In this document: positions 13,301-28,300 of the stretch, in pieces
Position numbering within the stretch: position 1 is the first letter of the stretch
Layout: every line of letters starts with the position of its first letter
Assembly (NCBI GenBank): GCA_010279815.1
Contig: QEOQ01000640.1
Location: 268,282 to 332,281, forward strand
DNA length: 64,000 nt
Reading direction: 5' to 3'
DNA from: Brachionus plicatilis
Taxonomy: Eukaryota > Rotifera > Eurotatoria > Ploima > Brachionidae
Notes under the pieces: model-generated
Databases searched by the model: none
What the model saw: the letters and a program-made list of their open reading frames with translations, nothing else
Told to the model about the DNA's origin: nothing
Program-made: the position numbers and the translations under genes

Positions 13301-16300
13301 TAGTAGGTTTAGTATAATTTTTTCTTTTTTAAAATGTTAGTTCTAGAAATTTTTGTTAAAATAAAGATAAGTATAAAATTTTTTTTTACTTATCTATCTT
13401 ATTACTCTATTCTTAATTCACTAAACAAAACCCAAATTTCTCAGAAAGAGTTTTTCCTAAATAACAAAAAATCGGTATTATTTTATTTTTAGAAGAGAAT
13501 ATTGTAACTTACAATATTATTTTATCAAAAAGCGTTAAAAATATGTTTTGAATGAGTAGAACTTTTTAAAAAACTTTCCAAGTATCAAACGAAATTATTT
13601 TTTTTTAATTTATGACGATTTTAATGATCCTTCAAACTCAATTCGGATTTTGGTCACTTGAAAAATTTAAAAAGGAAAAATTTATTAAAGAGTTTTTATT
13701 TAGATAATAATCTTAATTAAATTATATTATTTATTTATAGAAAAAATATTTTTTTTAACCAAAGGTGATATGAATTAAGAAAAAAAATTAACGGGACAAG
13801 TACATATTAATCAGCAGGCTCTTGTCTCTATCTTTTAGGCTGACTTGCTCTTCATTTATTTAAATTCAATATAAATTATTTGAAAAAATTTAACAACAAG
13901 TTATTCAAATTAAACAATCCAGATTTTGCCACAAATTTAAAAAAAATCAAATTAATGCTTTTCAAAATTGACAGCTTAAATGATGAAAACTTCAACATTG
14001 ATCATTTAATCATAAAGCAATTTATGATTAAATTAAGTCTAGAGTAGAAATATTCAAATGTTTTTTGATCATTTTTGGATTTTGCCATCGGCTTAAATAG
14101 ATTATTGATGTTTCTTCAATTATATTTCAAATTTCAGAGTCATTTTTTATCCGTTTATCTTTTATATGCAAAAGTGAGTTATTATTTCATTATTTCATAC
14201 AAGTATTTATTTCATTAAAGTTATTGTTTTTAAACTTTGAATTTAAAAGCATATGTTAAATTTCATTCATAAATTCCAATACAATAAACTCCATTGCTTT
14301 GGTTTTATGGTCAAAAACTTGTTCTGCAGATGAAACCAAGTGAAGCAACTTTTGTTTCATCTACTGCGGAAGCATTTAAAATTTCTCGCTATTAAAAATA
14401 GAGCGGTATATTAAAAACACAGATTTTGCAGACTTCTGCAGGAGGTGAAACAAAATTAATTTCACTTATTTTTCATTACCAATAGAAAAAAACTTATAAA
14501 ATTTTTTTATTTTTAGTGTTAGAATTTTTTGTATAAAATTTCACAATGCCTAATTTAAGACGCATTGTTTATACTTTTTTGGAATTTTTTGTCTCTTTTT
14601 TTGTTTTAATCGGAAGTTAATATAGCAGGTTAAAGATAATAAAAAAAATAAGGAATTGATGTGAGATAGACAATTCGAATTGAGCGAAAGGACAAGTCAA
14701 TCTGTTTCACTAAAATTTCAACTTGTAAATGAATACAGAGAAGGTTTCAAGTAGAGATTTCTCCACTACCTGACTCAATTGTGTAATTGCTACCATACGA
14801 TTTCTTCTTTTTTTTTTCTGAACTCAAAAATATTTAAACATTTACAAGTGTTGGCACCCGGTCGTCCGCCTGTAAAAATGGTCTGCTTTGGCCTAATCAA
14901 ACGGTGTGGACTTTTAAACGGACAGCCTTTTAAATGTTCTTTTAAAACGGTCCTGAGCGTCCTTCTTGGACCGGTCTTTTAAACGGTCTTATATTTATTT
15001 GGATCAAAAACAATTAATATAAATTATTAAATTGACTTAGACATATATTTATTTATTTTATTTGTGTTTATTTAAGTAGAAAAGTCGTAAACTCTTTATT
15101 TTATACTAGTTCACCATCAGAAAGACTTTTTCATCAACAGGTTATCAAGTTTGTGATAGAAGAAATACTATTTTATCAGAAAAAGTTGAAAAAATAATGT
15201 TTATTTATGAAAATGAATCATTATTTAGTTAATAAATTATAAAAAAAAAATTTACGTCTAATAAAATCATAGACAAATAATTTTAAATATTTCTTTAAAC
15301 AAAAATACAATACACCGGTGATACGACTATATTTTCGTAAAATTTCCGTAAAACATCGTAAATTTACATAAAATTACAAAGGGAAAATTTAGAAAATTTA
15401 CGGTCTAAAAAAACGAAATTTTCGACAGCTTTTTTTTTAGTTTTTTAATTTCAAAGAAAAAAAATTGTAAATTTTACTTTATTGGTGTACGAAAATTTAA
15501 TATTTTTTTAGTAAAATAAAGTAAAAAATAGCAAAAACATTTTTTTTTAGTTTTTTATTTTCAAAGAAAAAAAATTGTAAATTTTTATTTTTTTTAATTT
15601 TATTTGCGTAAATTATGGGAAATTTTGCTAAATTTTAATTAAAAAGAGTAAAAAAAATGAAAAATTTCGTAATTTTCAATATTTTTTAATAAAAAATGTT
15701 TGACAATAAAATTAAAACAACAAAAAACCTTCAACAAAATGTACAAATAAGTAAAAAAGTTTTAAATTTATTTTTTGGCACATTTCGCCAATTTAATTGA
15801 GTCTTTTTCAGCCTTTTTCGACGCTTCTTTGAAACTCGAGTTTTTGAGAATATTTTGTTGTATGTTCTTTTGTTGTTTTTCTTTTATTGTCAAACATTTT
15901 TAATAAAAAATTTCAAAATTAGCAAATCTTTTTTGAATTAAAACTTACCAAAATTTACGTAAAAAAGGTAAAAAAAAAAGTAAAATTTACAATTTTTTTT
16001 TTCTTTGGAAATAAAAACTAAAAAAAAAGCTGTCGAAAATTTCATTTTTTTGGACATTTTGTTTTTTACTTTTTTTACTATTTTCGATTTACGTAAAATA
16101 CCGTAAATTTACTAAATTTTTCTTTGGTAATTTTACGTAAATTTACAGTTATCGTATCACCACTGTTTTTAAATAACATACTGTACTTAAATCTCTGTTT
16201 TTTTTTTCGAAAAGCGTTTGAATAGGACCGGTCATTTGCTAACCATCTCCTTGCTCATTATTTCAATTTATTTATTTTAATTCTCTATCATATTTGAATC

Positions 16301-19300
16301 ATTTTTTATTTTACTGTATTTTTACTTTACTTTTTTTTTTGTTAATCTAAAGGAGCTTTTGCTAGTCACAAATAAATCAAACAAGATGAAAGTGATTTTT
16401 TTGCGAAGATTTTTTTTTGCAAAAATTAAACATCTTATAAGAAAAAATAAACACAAGGGTTGAATAAATTTTTTGTTGTTGTCGTTGTGACCTCGACGAC
16501 AGAAAAATAAAAAAAAAAAACGGAAAAAATTGTTCACTATATTTACTTGTAGGTCAATAGAAATAAAATAATAAAGCAGCTAGAATCAATCGAGTCGGAC
16601 AAAAAAATCGATTTTTTTTTTCCAAAAAATCGATTACCGTTCTAAAACTTAAATAAAAAAACATGTATTTGCTAGACATTTAATTAGAATAAATAAATGA
16701 TTGAGTGAGTGTGTGTGTGTGTGTGCATGTGCGCTCCAGATCCATGTTCTATCTAGATAGAGCTTTGTTTGCTTGTGGTAGATCGGGCATCACGAACTAA
16801 GCCTATTCTCATTGCCGGCCAAAGGTACACTAAATCGAGCTTGGCCATTTTTTCTACTAGACTAGCTCCGATCGCTCAGAGACCCACTTTTTCAAAAAAA
16901 AAAAAAATTTTTTTTTCTCGAGCCACTTTTGTCTCAATTTTTGCGTCAATTAATTTTTTTTGCCATTAAGAGATAATCGTCGAAAAAGAGAGCGAAAATC
17001 GCACAATAGTGGAACGGCGATCGCCTTGCAAAAATTTCCTGTCCAAAGTGAACAAATTTGAGCTATTGTCGCGCGGCCTAAAACCAGACGACTCATCCAG
17101 CTCGTCTCAATCGGACGTATCTTCATGCAGCGGCGAGCAACTCAAGGACGACATGCTTAGACAAACAGCGAGCAGCAAAAAACAATTTCTCAAGCTGAGG
17201 GAGGCGCGCAGCAAAAGCTTTGGCTGCGAAAAAGAGCTGCACTCGAAAAAAAAGCGGCCCAAAAAGCCAGAGGCCAAAAAACACTCTGCCATCGAAGCAA
17301 AGCTGAACTACATAGACGACGAGGCGAGTCAGCCGAACGACAATTTGTCGGACGACTACGACGACAACGTCATCTACGAGGGCGACTCGGCCGACGAGCT
17401 AAACGACTCGGACTTTGACAGCTTCAGCTCGGACGACTCGGCCGGCGGCGGCCCGGTCAAGTGCCGCTCGGCGCCCACTTCGCCCGCCCCCGCGCCCAGC
17501 CCACACAGCCAAGACACATGCGCTCACTTCATATACGATGTTAACTTGTACAACGATCAGCATAATTTGCTCATTTTGAACAGTCAAGACGAGTTCGAGA
17601 AAAATCTAAAGAAAAAATTTGACAAGTCAAGTTCGACCGAGTCGTGTTCGTCGATTAGCTCGAGCGTTCGCTTAGAGCCGCTGGTGATAAACGAGGAGAG
17701 CTCGGCTCAGTTAAGCTGCACGAACAGCTCGAATAAAATAACAGTGGTGGCTGTGCACACGCAGCAGAGCGATTTGGCACGCTCGACGTCAAGTTCGTCG
17801 AGCAGTGAGCGCAAGGATTCGTCGTCGATGAGCGACTCGATCAAGGATGTTCATTTGGAGGCGGACGACTCGCTCGGGTCCAAGTGCGACGAGGACTCGA
17901 GTAGTTTGACGGACGAGCAGTCGTCCAGCAGCCATTTTTCCACCGAGAGCCAGTGCTGTCTGAAGGACGGCTACGAGAAGGCCAAGCGAGAGAGAGAGAT
18001 CGAGCAGCAGCTCGCCGAGATGGAAAAGAAACGTTTGCAGGAAATTTTGGACATTTGTATCGAGTTTCAGAAACAGGAGCAGTGCAAGCAGGTGGCAGAA
18101 AAAACAGGCTCGCCTCACAATTTGAGTCCCAAACAGACGGCCGCTGTCACCATATCTGAACTGCCCTCGCTAAACACTGTGCTCAATTGTGCCAAATCAA
18201 AGAACAATCAGACGGGTTCTAGTCGAACCTTGTCCAGTGCCAATAAAGAGGTAATTTTTTTTTTTTTGTAATTTTTTTTCTGACTCTAAATCTTTATTCT
18301 TCAAACTTATTTTTTTTTTTATTCAAATTTTTTCCGAAATTTCAACGATGTTAACATTAATTGAATTTAAAAACATTTGTTCTTTTGTTCAGTGAAATTC
18401 AGTACAATAGAAAAGAACAATATGGAAAAATATGTAATTAATTTTTATCCAAATTTGTTCAAAAGTGTTAAAGTAATTTTTTTTTTGAAAAAAAAATTAT
18501 TTGACTAGTTATAAGATACCGTACACCAGAGTTGTTTAAAAGTCCCAAAAAAAGTCCAACTTTAAATTTTTTTTTTTTCAAGTCAAGACTTTTTTTTTTT
18601 CAAAGTCCTAGTCCGGACTTTAAAATTTTTTTTTAAAATTTGCTAGATCAGGCTTCATATCAAAAAATTTATATACTCTTGGGTTGTCTAATCCAATAGA
18701 ATTTCCATATATCAGAATTTGTTCTTATTTTGTTCCAATTTTAGCATCAATTTCTTCTTCAGTATTCAAAATTGTAAAGCCTGGACTTGGACCTTTTTTT
18801 TAAAAAAAAAAATTAAGTCTTTGCTCGGACTTTTGAATAAAAAAAAAAAAAAAAGTTCGGACTTGGACTTGACTTGAGACTTGTGACTTTTAAACAACTC
18901 TGCCGTATACCCTTGCAAAACCTTGCGTGGGATAAATTTAGAATCTTGGGTTTTAGTTCACGCATAAGTGACCATCGACCACATGTCAAAATCGGCCTCC
19001 TTGTGATGCGTGCAGAAAAATGCCTTTTTTCATGTTTGAACGCGGCGTTAAAACTCAAAAAACCTCCAATAACGCCGGGTTAAAAACCGAAAATTCTACC
19101 ATGAACCTGCATAGAAAAGTGAAAATAAAAAAGTAAATATGATGCATAAAAATTCAAGTTTCTGAGTTATTGGTGTGGGGTTTGAAAAAGAAAAAAATTA
19201 AGAAATGATTTAAAAAAGATTTTTATTTAAAAAAATTCGATCCTAGAAAATGGTGCCGAGTTAAAAATTAAATTTTTGAAAAAAAAGTGCGAAATTAAAT

Positions 19301-22300
19301 ATTGTGATTAGAGCTAAGTTTTTTAAAATTTTTCAATATGTTGGTTAAAATTTTACCAAATAGAACATTCATCAGAAGCAATCACACTAGGACAAGTCGT
19401 AGCTAAGAAAAAAGTAGCAAGACCAAGGTTAATCGATAAACAAAAAGCAGAAAAAATGAGAATGAAGACGAAAAAAAAAATATCTAATTAATTTGTAAAT
19501 ATGTTACGTTTGGTAAAATTTTAACAAACATGATAAAAAAATTTTAAAAAACTTAGCTCTTATCTCAATACTTAATTTCGCACTTTTTTTCAAAAATTTA
19601 ATTTTGGTTTTTACCTGGATCATTTTTGACCCAATCTTGGATGGCTGTAGTTAATAGTGAAATTTTTCAAATAGATTAAATTTTATTTTTAATTTACGAT
19701 GATCTAAAACTTTTAGGCTTGATTATTTTTCACTCTTTTTTTAAAAACACTTGAAATTTCAAAAAATGCAAGTAAAATGACTTAACTTTGAAAAGACTTT
19801 AAAACGACTCTGATTTTTGGACTTTTTTTCTATGAGTTTGTGATATAGCGACATCTTTGTACTGAATTTCACAAGAACTGTTCTTTGGAAATGTTAAAAA
19901 AAATTTTTTTGCCGGAAGATAAATTATCTGAAAATAAAAAATTGAAATTCATACATTTTATCGGTCTTTATTTAGATGGATCTTGTAAAGATTTTTTAGG
20001 CAACATAGTTATATTTGCTAGTTGCTTGGGAACCCTCCCGTGTCCAAGGCTAAAGTAAAAAAGATGAATTAGACCTTTTTCTAAGAAAAGGAATTTTGGG
20101 TTGAATTTTAAAACATTTGATTGTGAATTTTAATTTGTTACATCATCTCCGAGCTTTTTTATAACCAATATCGTTTTTAGAACCAAAATCAATTCATTCA
20201 CAGTAATTTTTGAATTTTTCATCTTGAAATTTTCCATTTAAAAATTTAAAACAGTGAAAAATCTCAAATTATTTAATTAGTTATTTTATATTTTTCTCTG
20301 TTATTTTGTGCTGAATTTCACACAACCAGTTCTTTGGAACAAAAAGCTTTCTTTCACAAAGATTTTATTTTACATTTAATTAGACATCTTAATTTCTTAC
20401 ACAATGAGCACCAATACAGTGATTATGACTTCTTATTAATATTTTTATGGTGATGACTATTGAATAAAAAAAGGTTAAATGATTTTTTTGTGTTATTAAA
20501 AAAGAAGAAATAATTAATGTTAAATTTTATTTCCTAAAAACTAAAACGTCTGATCTAACGATCTCAAAAATTATAAGCTAATTTATTAAAAAATGAGTTA
20601 AAGATATAGATATTTATTAATTTACTTACTTTTTTCTGATTTTTATTTAAATTTTAATAACAGCATCTAAAAAACCTGAGTGTTAAATTGAGTAATCTTG
20701 AATAATTTGCGTTGAAAACAATCAATTTAAAAATTATTCCTAAAATTTGATTAGAATTCATTATTTATTAAGTTATAGCTAATAAAAATATTATAAATTT
20801 TAATTTTGTGATGAAAATGTATTTTATATAATAAAATTTGTGTAAGTAAAAAATTGTTTGCATTAAAAATAATATTTTATTAAATTTTACACTTTCGGGG
20901 AAGATTTTGTGGAATAAAAATTTTCGTTTATGTGTAACAATTGGAAATTTTTTATTTCTAGCTGACTTTTTACCAAAAGGATTTAAAAAAATTTTTTTTT
21001 TAACTTTAAAAAAATTTTTGCACACGTTCTACAATCAAATAACTAAAAAAATTAAAATTCAAAAACAAAAAATTACTGGGCATAAAATTTTATTGATTCT
21101 ATTAAATTATTTGTTTTTTTAAGGCAAAATGAAAATAATTTTACATTTTTACATTTTTATATTTTTAGATTTTTTGTGCAATATTTCAGAGGATAAAAAA
21201 AAAAACTCTTACAAATTATTTAGTTACCAAAATTAAAAATAAAAATTTTATGAAATTTTGCACAAAAAATCTAAAAATATGAAAATGTAAAAATGTAAAA
21301 TTTTCTACATTTTGCCTTTTATAAAGATTTATGAAAATAATCTGTGACACAAGTAGTATGAGTAAAAAGCACAGCAAACAAATTAAATAGAAATTCAACA
21401 TTTTTTTTTATAATTTTTTAATAAAACATAAAATCCTAAAACTATTCTTGCGAATTTCTTTCTTTTATAAGAAATTGTTCTAAATTAAATTTTTTCTTAT
21501 TGAATTTTCTTTGAAAATTAATTCTTATTATTAAATTACAATTTTAAAAAATTTTAAGATTTCTAAACTTAAAATTCGTGAATATAAAAACATTTAAATA
21601 CAGTAATAAGTACTAAATAAATAAGAACAAAAGAGTCAATTTAAAGTGTAATTCAAATTATTTTCTTAGACTAGTCTAGCATATCTTGTTTATCTTAATT
21701 AAAATTTTGTTTTTAAACAAGTAATTGAATTCTATATCAAAAAATATGGGATAAACAATGCTATTTTTAATGAGTTAATTATCAATTGTTTAATTATAAA
21801 CTTTGAATTTCATAAAATAAATTGAGTTGGTTGTTTTTTATAAATTTAAAAACTCAAAAATAGTCAGAAAATTTAATGATCTTACAAAATCAGAGTGATC
21901 TTCTATGAATCGATTGTATCCAAAATTAAAAACAATAATTAAGGTCAATTAAAAAATTGAGTTTTTAAAACTTTGAACAATTCTTGAGAAAATTTTAAAA
22001 TGATCAAAATTTGTGGACAAACCTTGTGACCAGACATTAAATTTGTCAGTCAGGAAGTATGCGATCAAAATTAAAATAAATTTTCTTCATTTACAGTAGA
22101 ACATTTTGATATATGTTTAAGAATGCTAGTATTCTTTAAGCTTTTATTTTTAATATTCTATTTTCATTTATTTTTAATCAAAAATTTGCATGCTGATTTA
22201 AAGAGCTGACAAATTTAACTTAACAAGATAAGAATAAAATTAAATTAAAAAAAGGTTTAAAATTAACAACAAAAGTGCAATTTTTTTCAAACTGTGATCA

Positions 22301-25300
22301 ATTTGAATTTTAGAGCTAGAAAAATTTTAATTAGAATGAAATTTTTTGAATATTTAATTGGGGCTTATGCGATGATAAATTTTGTAATCATATTTTTTCA
22401 TCGCACAGAGTAAAACGGATGCACTTTTTGAATTTGAACTTGTCAAAATCTACAAGTTATAAAAGCTTGACCGAAATTTGGGCCTAAATCTATCAATTAA
22501 ATGCAAAAAAAATATTTTTCTTTCGGAAATTACTTAGCATATTTTATTTATTTCCGAATTTAATTTGGTCAAAAAAATTTAAGTTCAAAAATTTTATTAT
22601 CAAAAGCAATTTGTTAGCGAGAAAGGTTCAAATAAATCGGTCTTAACAAGTTGAAATTTTTGAATTAATTTCTCTTATTGAAACATATCTAACTAATCTT
22701 TAGGTAAACAAAGATAAAGCATCCTAGATAAGGAACATTTACAACTTTAGATATTCAAGTAAATTTCGGATTTATAATCAATAACAATCTATGAATGATT
22801 GAAGACAATTGAATTGAAACGAAGACTTGATTCATTAATATTCATCTATTGATGCGGTTGCTCGTGTCCGGAGCTGTATTTGGCGCATAGAAATCAAGTT
22901 TTAGATATGAAAAATTATCGGAAAATAATTCTTTAATTAAAATATAGTTTATTTTGGTTAATTCACAGCTTTAGACCACAACAAAACTGGCTTGCAAACG
23001 CTGTTTTTTTTGCGATTAATATTTCAGACAATGCTCAATCATTTTTTATCTTTGCTAGATTTATCTGAGAATCAAAGGCCCAATTAAGTCAAGTCTATTC
23101 CAAGATTTAAATAAATTTCATGCTCTATTTTGAGATAAAAATCAACAATATTTTGAATTTTTATCGTTATCAAGGGTCTAATTTTTAGTTTCGATTTATT
23201 TTAATTTCGGTAGTGGGGTTATCGAGCTGATAAAAAGGAGCAATAAGATTTTTTTTTATTAGGTATAGGTATCTGTTTCAGAAAAAAAATCATTCACAAG
23301 TTACCAAAAAATTTATTTTGCCAAATATCGGCAAACTTAGTTTCTGAATGTGTCCGAACACTATTTGCACGGGCCTATTTTAAATAATCTCGTTTAATCC
23401 GTCAACTATAATAATCTGCAAGCCCGTAATCCCCAAAAAAAATAAATACATTTTTTTTTTATTTTGTACTAATTGTGACTTTGATTTGTTTTTTTCCAAA
23501 GCAATTTTTTATCTAAAATCAGAGTTGACCAAAGTGATTTGTGCTTGCTTAAAAAATTATTTAAAATTAGGTCTAAATTTTTGACATTTGAATTCAGACA
23601 CAACACAAAAAAAACATTTTAGCCCAACAAAATTGTCTTTTCAAAGCCCATTTTCCTCTTCAACTCAAACACTTGAGCTAATTTACTTTTTGGTCAAAAA
23701 TCGAAAAGTTAATTAGCCAAAATTTAAGAGGATCAAGCGTGGTTGTTGAGAACACTTTAAATCAGGTGCTTTTCCAAAAGCCTTATCTTAATTAATTTAA
23801 TTTTTCGAATATTTTCGTTTAATTGTTCATTTTGTTGTTGTTGTTGTTGTTGTTTTGTTTGGCCAATTCAATCGATATTTTATTGATTTGGCCAGAAAGA
23901 ATTTAGGAAACCCCTCGAGGATATGCTTATTCAAACAAAATTAGCATGCATAGATAAAAACAAAACATTTTTCTGAATCGTATAAACAAACTTTTTAATC
24001 AAAATAGAGTTTTTAATAGAAGTACTGGTTAGTGTTTGCTTAAGAGTGGCCATATGAGAGAGAGAGAGAATAAACATTTTTGCTTAAATATCAATCACTG
24101 GAATTCAGCTGTTTATCGAAACTGTTAGACACGCTGATTTATCATTTAAGGCTCCTTATTTCAATAACTTGATTGATTCGAATATTTCAAGAGCACTTCA
24201 TTGCAAATAGAAAATCGATTAAATTAGGCCCATATTTTCAATTTTTCTATTCTTGATTTGTTTATGTTTGCATTTGAAAAGTTTCTTTTAAAATGATCTA
24301 GACCTGGAGGATCTTTATCGATTTAAAATATTTTTTTTTTTGATTATCTTTTACATTTTAATTTAAGATTTCGATCGAGTTGAACCAAGATCAGCAGCCA
24401 AACTCAAATCAACAATGCATTCAAATGAAAAATCATCTCGACAAGTTAAACAAAGAAAAATGTGATTTGATATCCAGCTTGAATTTAATCAAACAAAAAG
24501 TTAAAGATATCGAAATGCGACAAAACGACGCCTTAAGAGACGTAAGTCATTTAAATTATTCAACAAAACTAACTCCAAAAATTCGACACCCTTTTTCTCA
24601 TAAAATTTAAGTCAAGTTCAAAAAATGAATCTAGAAAAATAATTTATTTAAAATAAAAATAAAAGACTGTTCAAAAAAAATGATTATTTAAATGTACAGA
24701 GCTCATAACTTCCCCTTGTCAGATATGAAATTTCGTTTAGAACTGCTTTTACACTATTTTAAATTTTAAGTTCTATAAATTCTTTTTAGTAAGGAATTGT
24801 GCAAAATCATTTCCGAAATTTTGCTCGTAAAAAATTCATCCTGGTATTTCATGCCATTTTCATTTCGTGTTTATTAATCTTTGATGCTCATGGCAAATTT
24901 TGCCTTTTCTTTACCATAAGACCAAGAAATCAGATAAATTTTCATAAATAAGAACAATCCAGAAAATTTAAATTTAAAACATATTAAAAAAATTAAACAA
25001 TTACATAAAAAAATTCAAATCTAAATAATCATTTTTTCCCAGCCATTAAATCATGTCTAAAAATTTAATTTAAAAAAAATTTCTTCATACTTCACCGTAT
25101 CCTATACCATTTAATAATTTGAAAAAAAAATTTTCACTTTACTTTGTCTTTACTGTTTTCTTCTAATCATTCACAACTGGGTATCTAAATGATCTTTTTT
25201 GGTCCATTCTTGCCTTTCATTTTATTTTACGTCACTTAAACTCAGTTTTCTTTTTCTTGGCCTTTTTATCCTTCCCACTTAGACCATTCATTCAATATTC

Positions 25301-28300
25301 AAAGATTTCTGAAGTTGTCTGTATGGTTAATTATTTAATCAAAATCTAATAAACCAGTCAGTCATTTTTGATAAATGCACTTGATTTTTTAGTTGATTTT
25401 CTAAGACTAATAAAATTTGGTCAAAAATTACTCAAGAAATTTAATTTATCGCTTATCGTTTAAAATTAAAACCTTTTAAGGTGCTCAACACAAACTCTCA
25501 GCTAAGTCCGAGAGTAAATCTTTAAGCATCATTTTTAATTTAAAAGTTTGAATTATTTTGCAGAAAAAAAAGCAATTTAGTTAATAAGAGCTAACTATTT
25601 TTCTAGATTAAATTTGACTTTGGGTTATTTATGTGGTGTTTGTTAGCAGGAAATACCGGAAGAGGAGAAAAAAAATATACGATAAACAGTTTTATTTATT
25701 TTTCAAAATAAAGAAGCTTAGCTAGTTTTATAGCGGAATTTTCTCATTGTTTCATAACTTTTAATTAAAATATTTGATCAATATTTCTTGTTAAATAAAC
25801 AAGACTTGTTCGCTAGTGGTTTTTCTGCACCGCGTGGCCTATGCGCCTAAAGAATCTAAATTAGATAATAATCTTGTTCTTAGGCTCCTAAATGATAATC
25901 TACTTAAACACGAATATGAGAAAATTCTCGGTTAATTTAATTTGGCTGAAACAATTTAGCATCGTTGCCTCTCAGATCTTATGGTATTTTCAAACACTGA
26001 AAGGCCTCTCTCTCTCTCTCTCTCTTGAGTAAACATAAATACAAAGAGCAATCAATAAAATCAAATTAATTTCGAACTAGAGAAAATATGGGCGCTTATT
26101 TAATAAGCGAACCAGTTCTAGGCTATTATCGGGCTTTTTAGATATTCCATTTCGACTGAGCATAAAACCAGTGCTTTTTTGTTATCGAAAAATTTGAGCG
26201 GGCTGATGATAAATTGTGGTAAGCTTTGCTGCCATATTCAATTCAATTGTTTGCTTTAGCTAAAAGCAGAAAAAAATTAAGGTCATAAATTCTAATTACC
26301 ATTTATTTATTAATGATTATTATAGAATAAAAATCAATAGAAATTAATCTAAAATTTTAAAAGAGAAAAGGGTTCGGGGGGAAAATACGGGGTTTTAGCA
26401 ATTTGCTAAATAACATTTGGTTCTGGTAATCTTATTCGTAAACCCAAAAGGATTAGCTAATTTGAGTTTGATTAAGGATAAAATTTCGACTAAAAACTTC
26501 TTATTCTAAGCTAAGTTGTTTGCTCAGTTTACCTTTAAACCGCATGTAGTATTTGTGTTTAAATCCTTTGAATAGAAATTGTCCAAAAGATTAAACAATT
26601 TAGTCTAAATATGAATTTTATGGATAAAATTAAAATGTTAAAGTTTCATCTAATTTGAAAAAAAAAAAAATTATTTAATTGTTTGTATGCTTAAATATTT
26701 TGTAATTAATAAGCAAAGCTTTTAAACCAAGATTAAAAACCTAAACCATAAGCAAGATATCTTTTCTGTTCCAGCAACACTTGGGTATACTCATAGCTTT
26801 GAACCAGTATTTGCTAGAAAGGATTTTTAAGAATTTATTTAAAGTTTTTATTTAAATTCCTAACAAAAATTAAATAAGCTTGTTCTATTCTCTTTTGATT
26901 CAATTCTATTTGATTAGTTTTTTTCAAATCGACCATTTTTAATTTTTGAATCTCGGAAAACAATTTTAGATTTTCGATTTAAAAAATTAAATTTTTGCTT
27001 TCTAATATTTATTTATGCACTTTTTTTATTGTTTATCTATTTAGGGATTTTGTAAACAAATACAAAAAAAAAAACAATTATCTTGATAAAACAATTTGAC
27101 AAAATTTAGAATAGCTTATTTGTTTATTCAATTGAAATTGATTGAAATTGTCAACAGATTCTTGGGTTTTTTTTTTCAGTAAGAAATGCAATTTCAAATA
27201 AGCATAAAATCAATGAAAATTTGAGAACATATAAAAAGGCTTAGCTTGATAGATTCCTAATTTAGAATTTGAATTTTTTAAATTAATCATGTTTCATTTA
27301 ATAGCATTGAAAAAATTAGGTAATTTCAGATAGAAAAAAACAAATGAAAATTATCGGATTTAATGGCAGATTTTTTTCATTTGAAAAAATCTGAAAATTA
27401 AATTCGTAAAGAAAATTAACAAATTACCTAAAATTTAACATTTATTAATTTAAATAGTTTGATTAAGAGGCTCAAATAAATTAGTTTTATTTATAATTAG
27501 CCCCTTTTTTTATTATTTTGATTTATTTTTACAATTTTGTCTCATTGAGGTTATAGATCGTAAGTTGTAGTTTGGTTGGATCTAACGAAATCAGATTATT
27601 TGCCTAGAAATTGATTTTTCCCTAATGATTTAACATCAGTATCACTTTTCAGTTTGATATCTGACAATTTTAAAGTGTCTTTAAAATTTTTTTATTCATT
27701 AAAACAATTTTATAGAAAACAGATAATTTTTTTGTGAAAAATTGATAATTTATGACAAAAATTAAAAGATAATAAAATTAAATTAAATTTTCTGTTCGTT
27801 TTACAAAATTTTTAGAGTCCATTTATTGGTCTTTTAATTAAAAAATGTTTTTATTTTTCATTTTTAAATATTTTCTAACAAGAAAAATTTTTTAAAATCT
27901 CCAATTTTAATTAAATTTCATTACAATGACTGATCATTTATAAATTTTAATTTTTAAAATTAAGTTTACCCATAAAAATTCTTCTTACATATAAAAATAC
28001 TTAATAAAGATTATTCTTTTATAAACCATTCTTTTTCCTTGTTTTTCTACCAGGTTTTGGTCAAAAAATAGTAAGAATTGAACAGAAATGAATTTAGAAT
28101 ACATGGTAGATTTAATATAGTTAGCTTTTAATCCATTTGATAATGAGTTTTCTCAATTTTCAATAAATTTTGATTTTCTTCTGAGCATATTTGTGTGAGT
28201 TCATGATCAAATTTTGTTTGCATTTTTGAGTCAAATATTTGACCGATTTCAAAATCCATCATTTTGAAATTAAAAACAAAAAATTTTTAAATAATTAAAC

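Larger units (their letters stand above)
7236..16970 (+). other. PHLDB: PHLDB-like intron 5 (9.7 kb)
   Basis: The longest intron. It holds a MITE copy (14296-14490), a patch with repeated AAACGG motifs (14860-14990), a foldback element (15313-16165) and a (GT)n microsatellite (16709-16725). An open stretch at 10535-10858 is noted separately as rejected. The rest is AT-rich with nothing recognised. Confidence 0.55.
18251..24367 (+). other. PHLDB: PHLDB-like intron 6 (6.1 kb)
   Basis: It holds a hAT-type MITE (18527-18902), a TIR element with a basic ORF (19239-19621), a hairpin MITE (21123-21316), a (TTG)n run (23832-23853) and an (AG)n run (24055-24069). Otherwise nothing recognised. Confidence 0.55.

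Noticed and set aside
17107..18159. Several overlapping frames inside exon 6 of the PHLDB-like gene
   Set aside because: Shadows caused by the GC-rich Ser/Asp codons of the real exon.
18813..19083. Open frames on both strands around 18813-19083
   Set aside because: They overlap the inverted end of the hAT-type MITE; low-complexity and unconserved.
20768..21401. Hydrophobic ORFs at 20768-21025, 20907-21122 and 21216-21401
   Set aside because: AT-driven frames rich in Phe, Ile, Lys and Asn, partly inside a MITE; no coding evidence.
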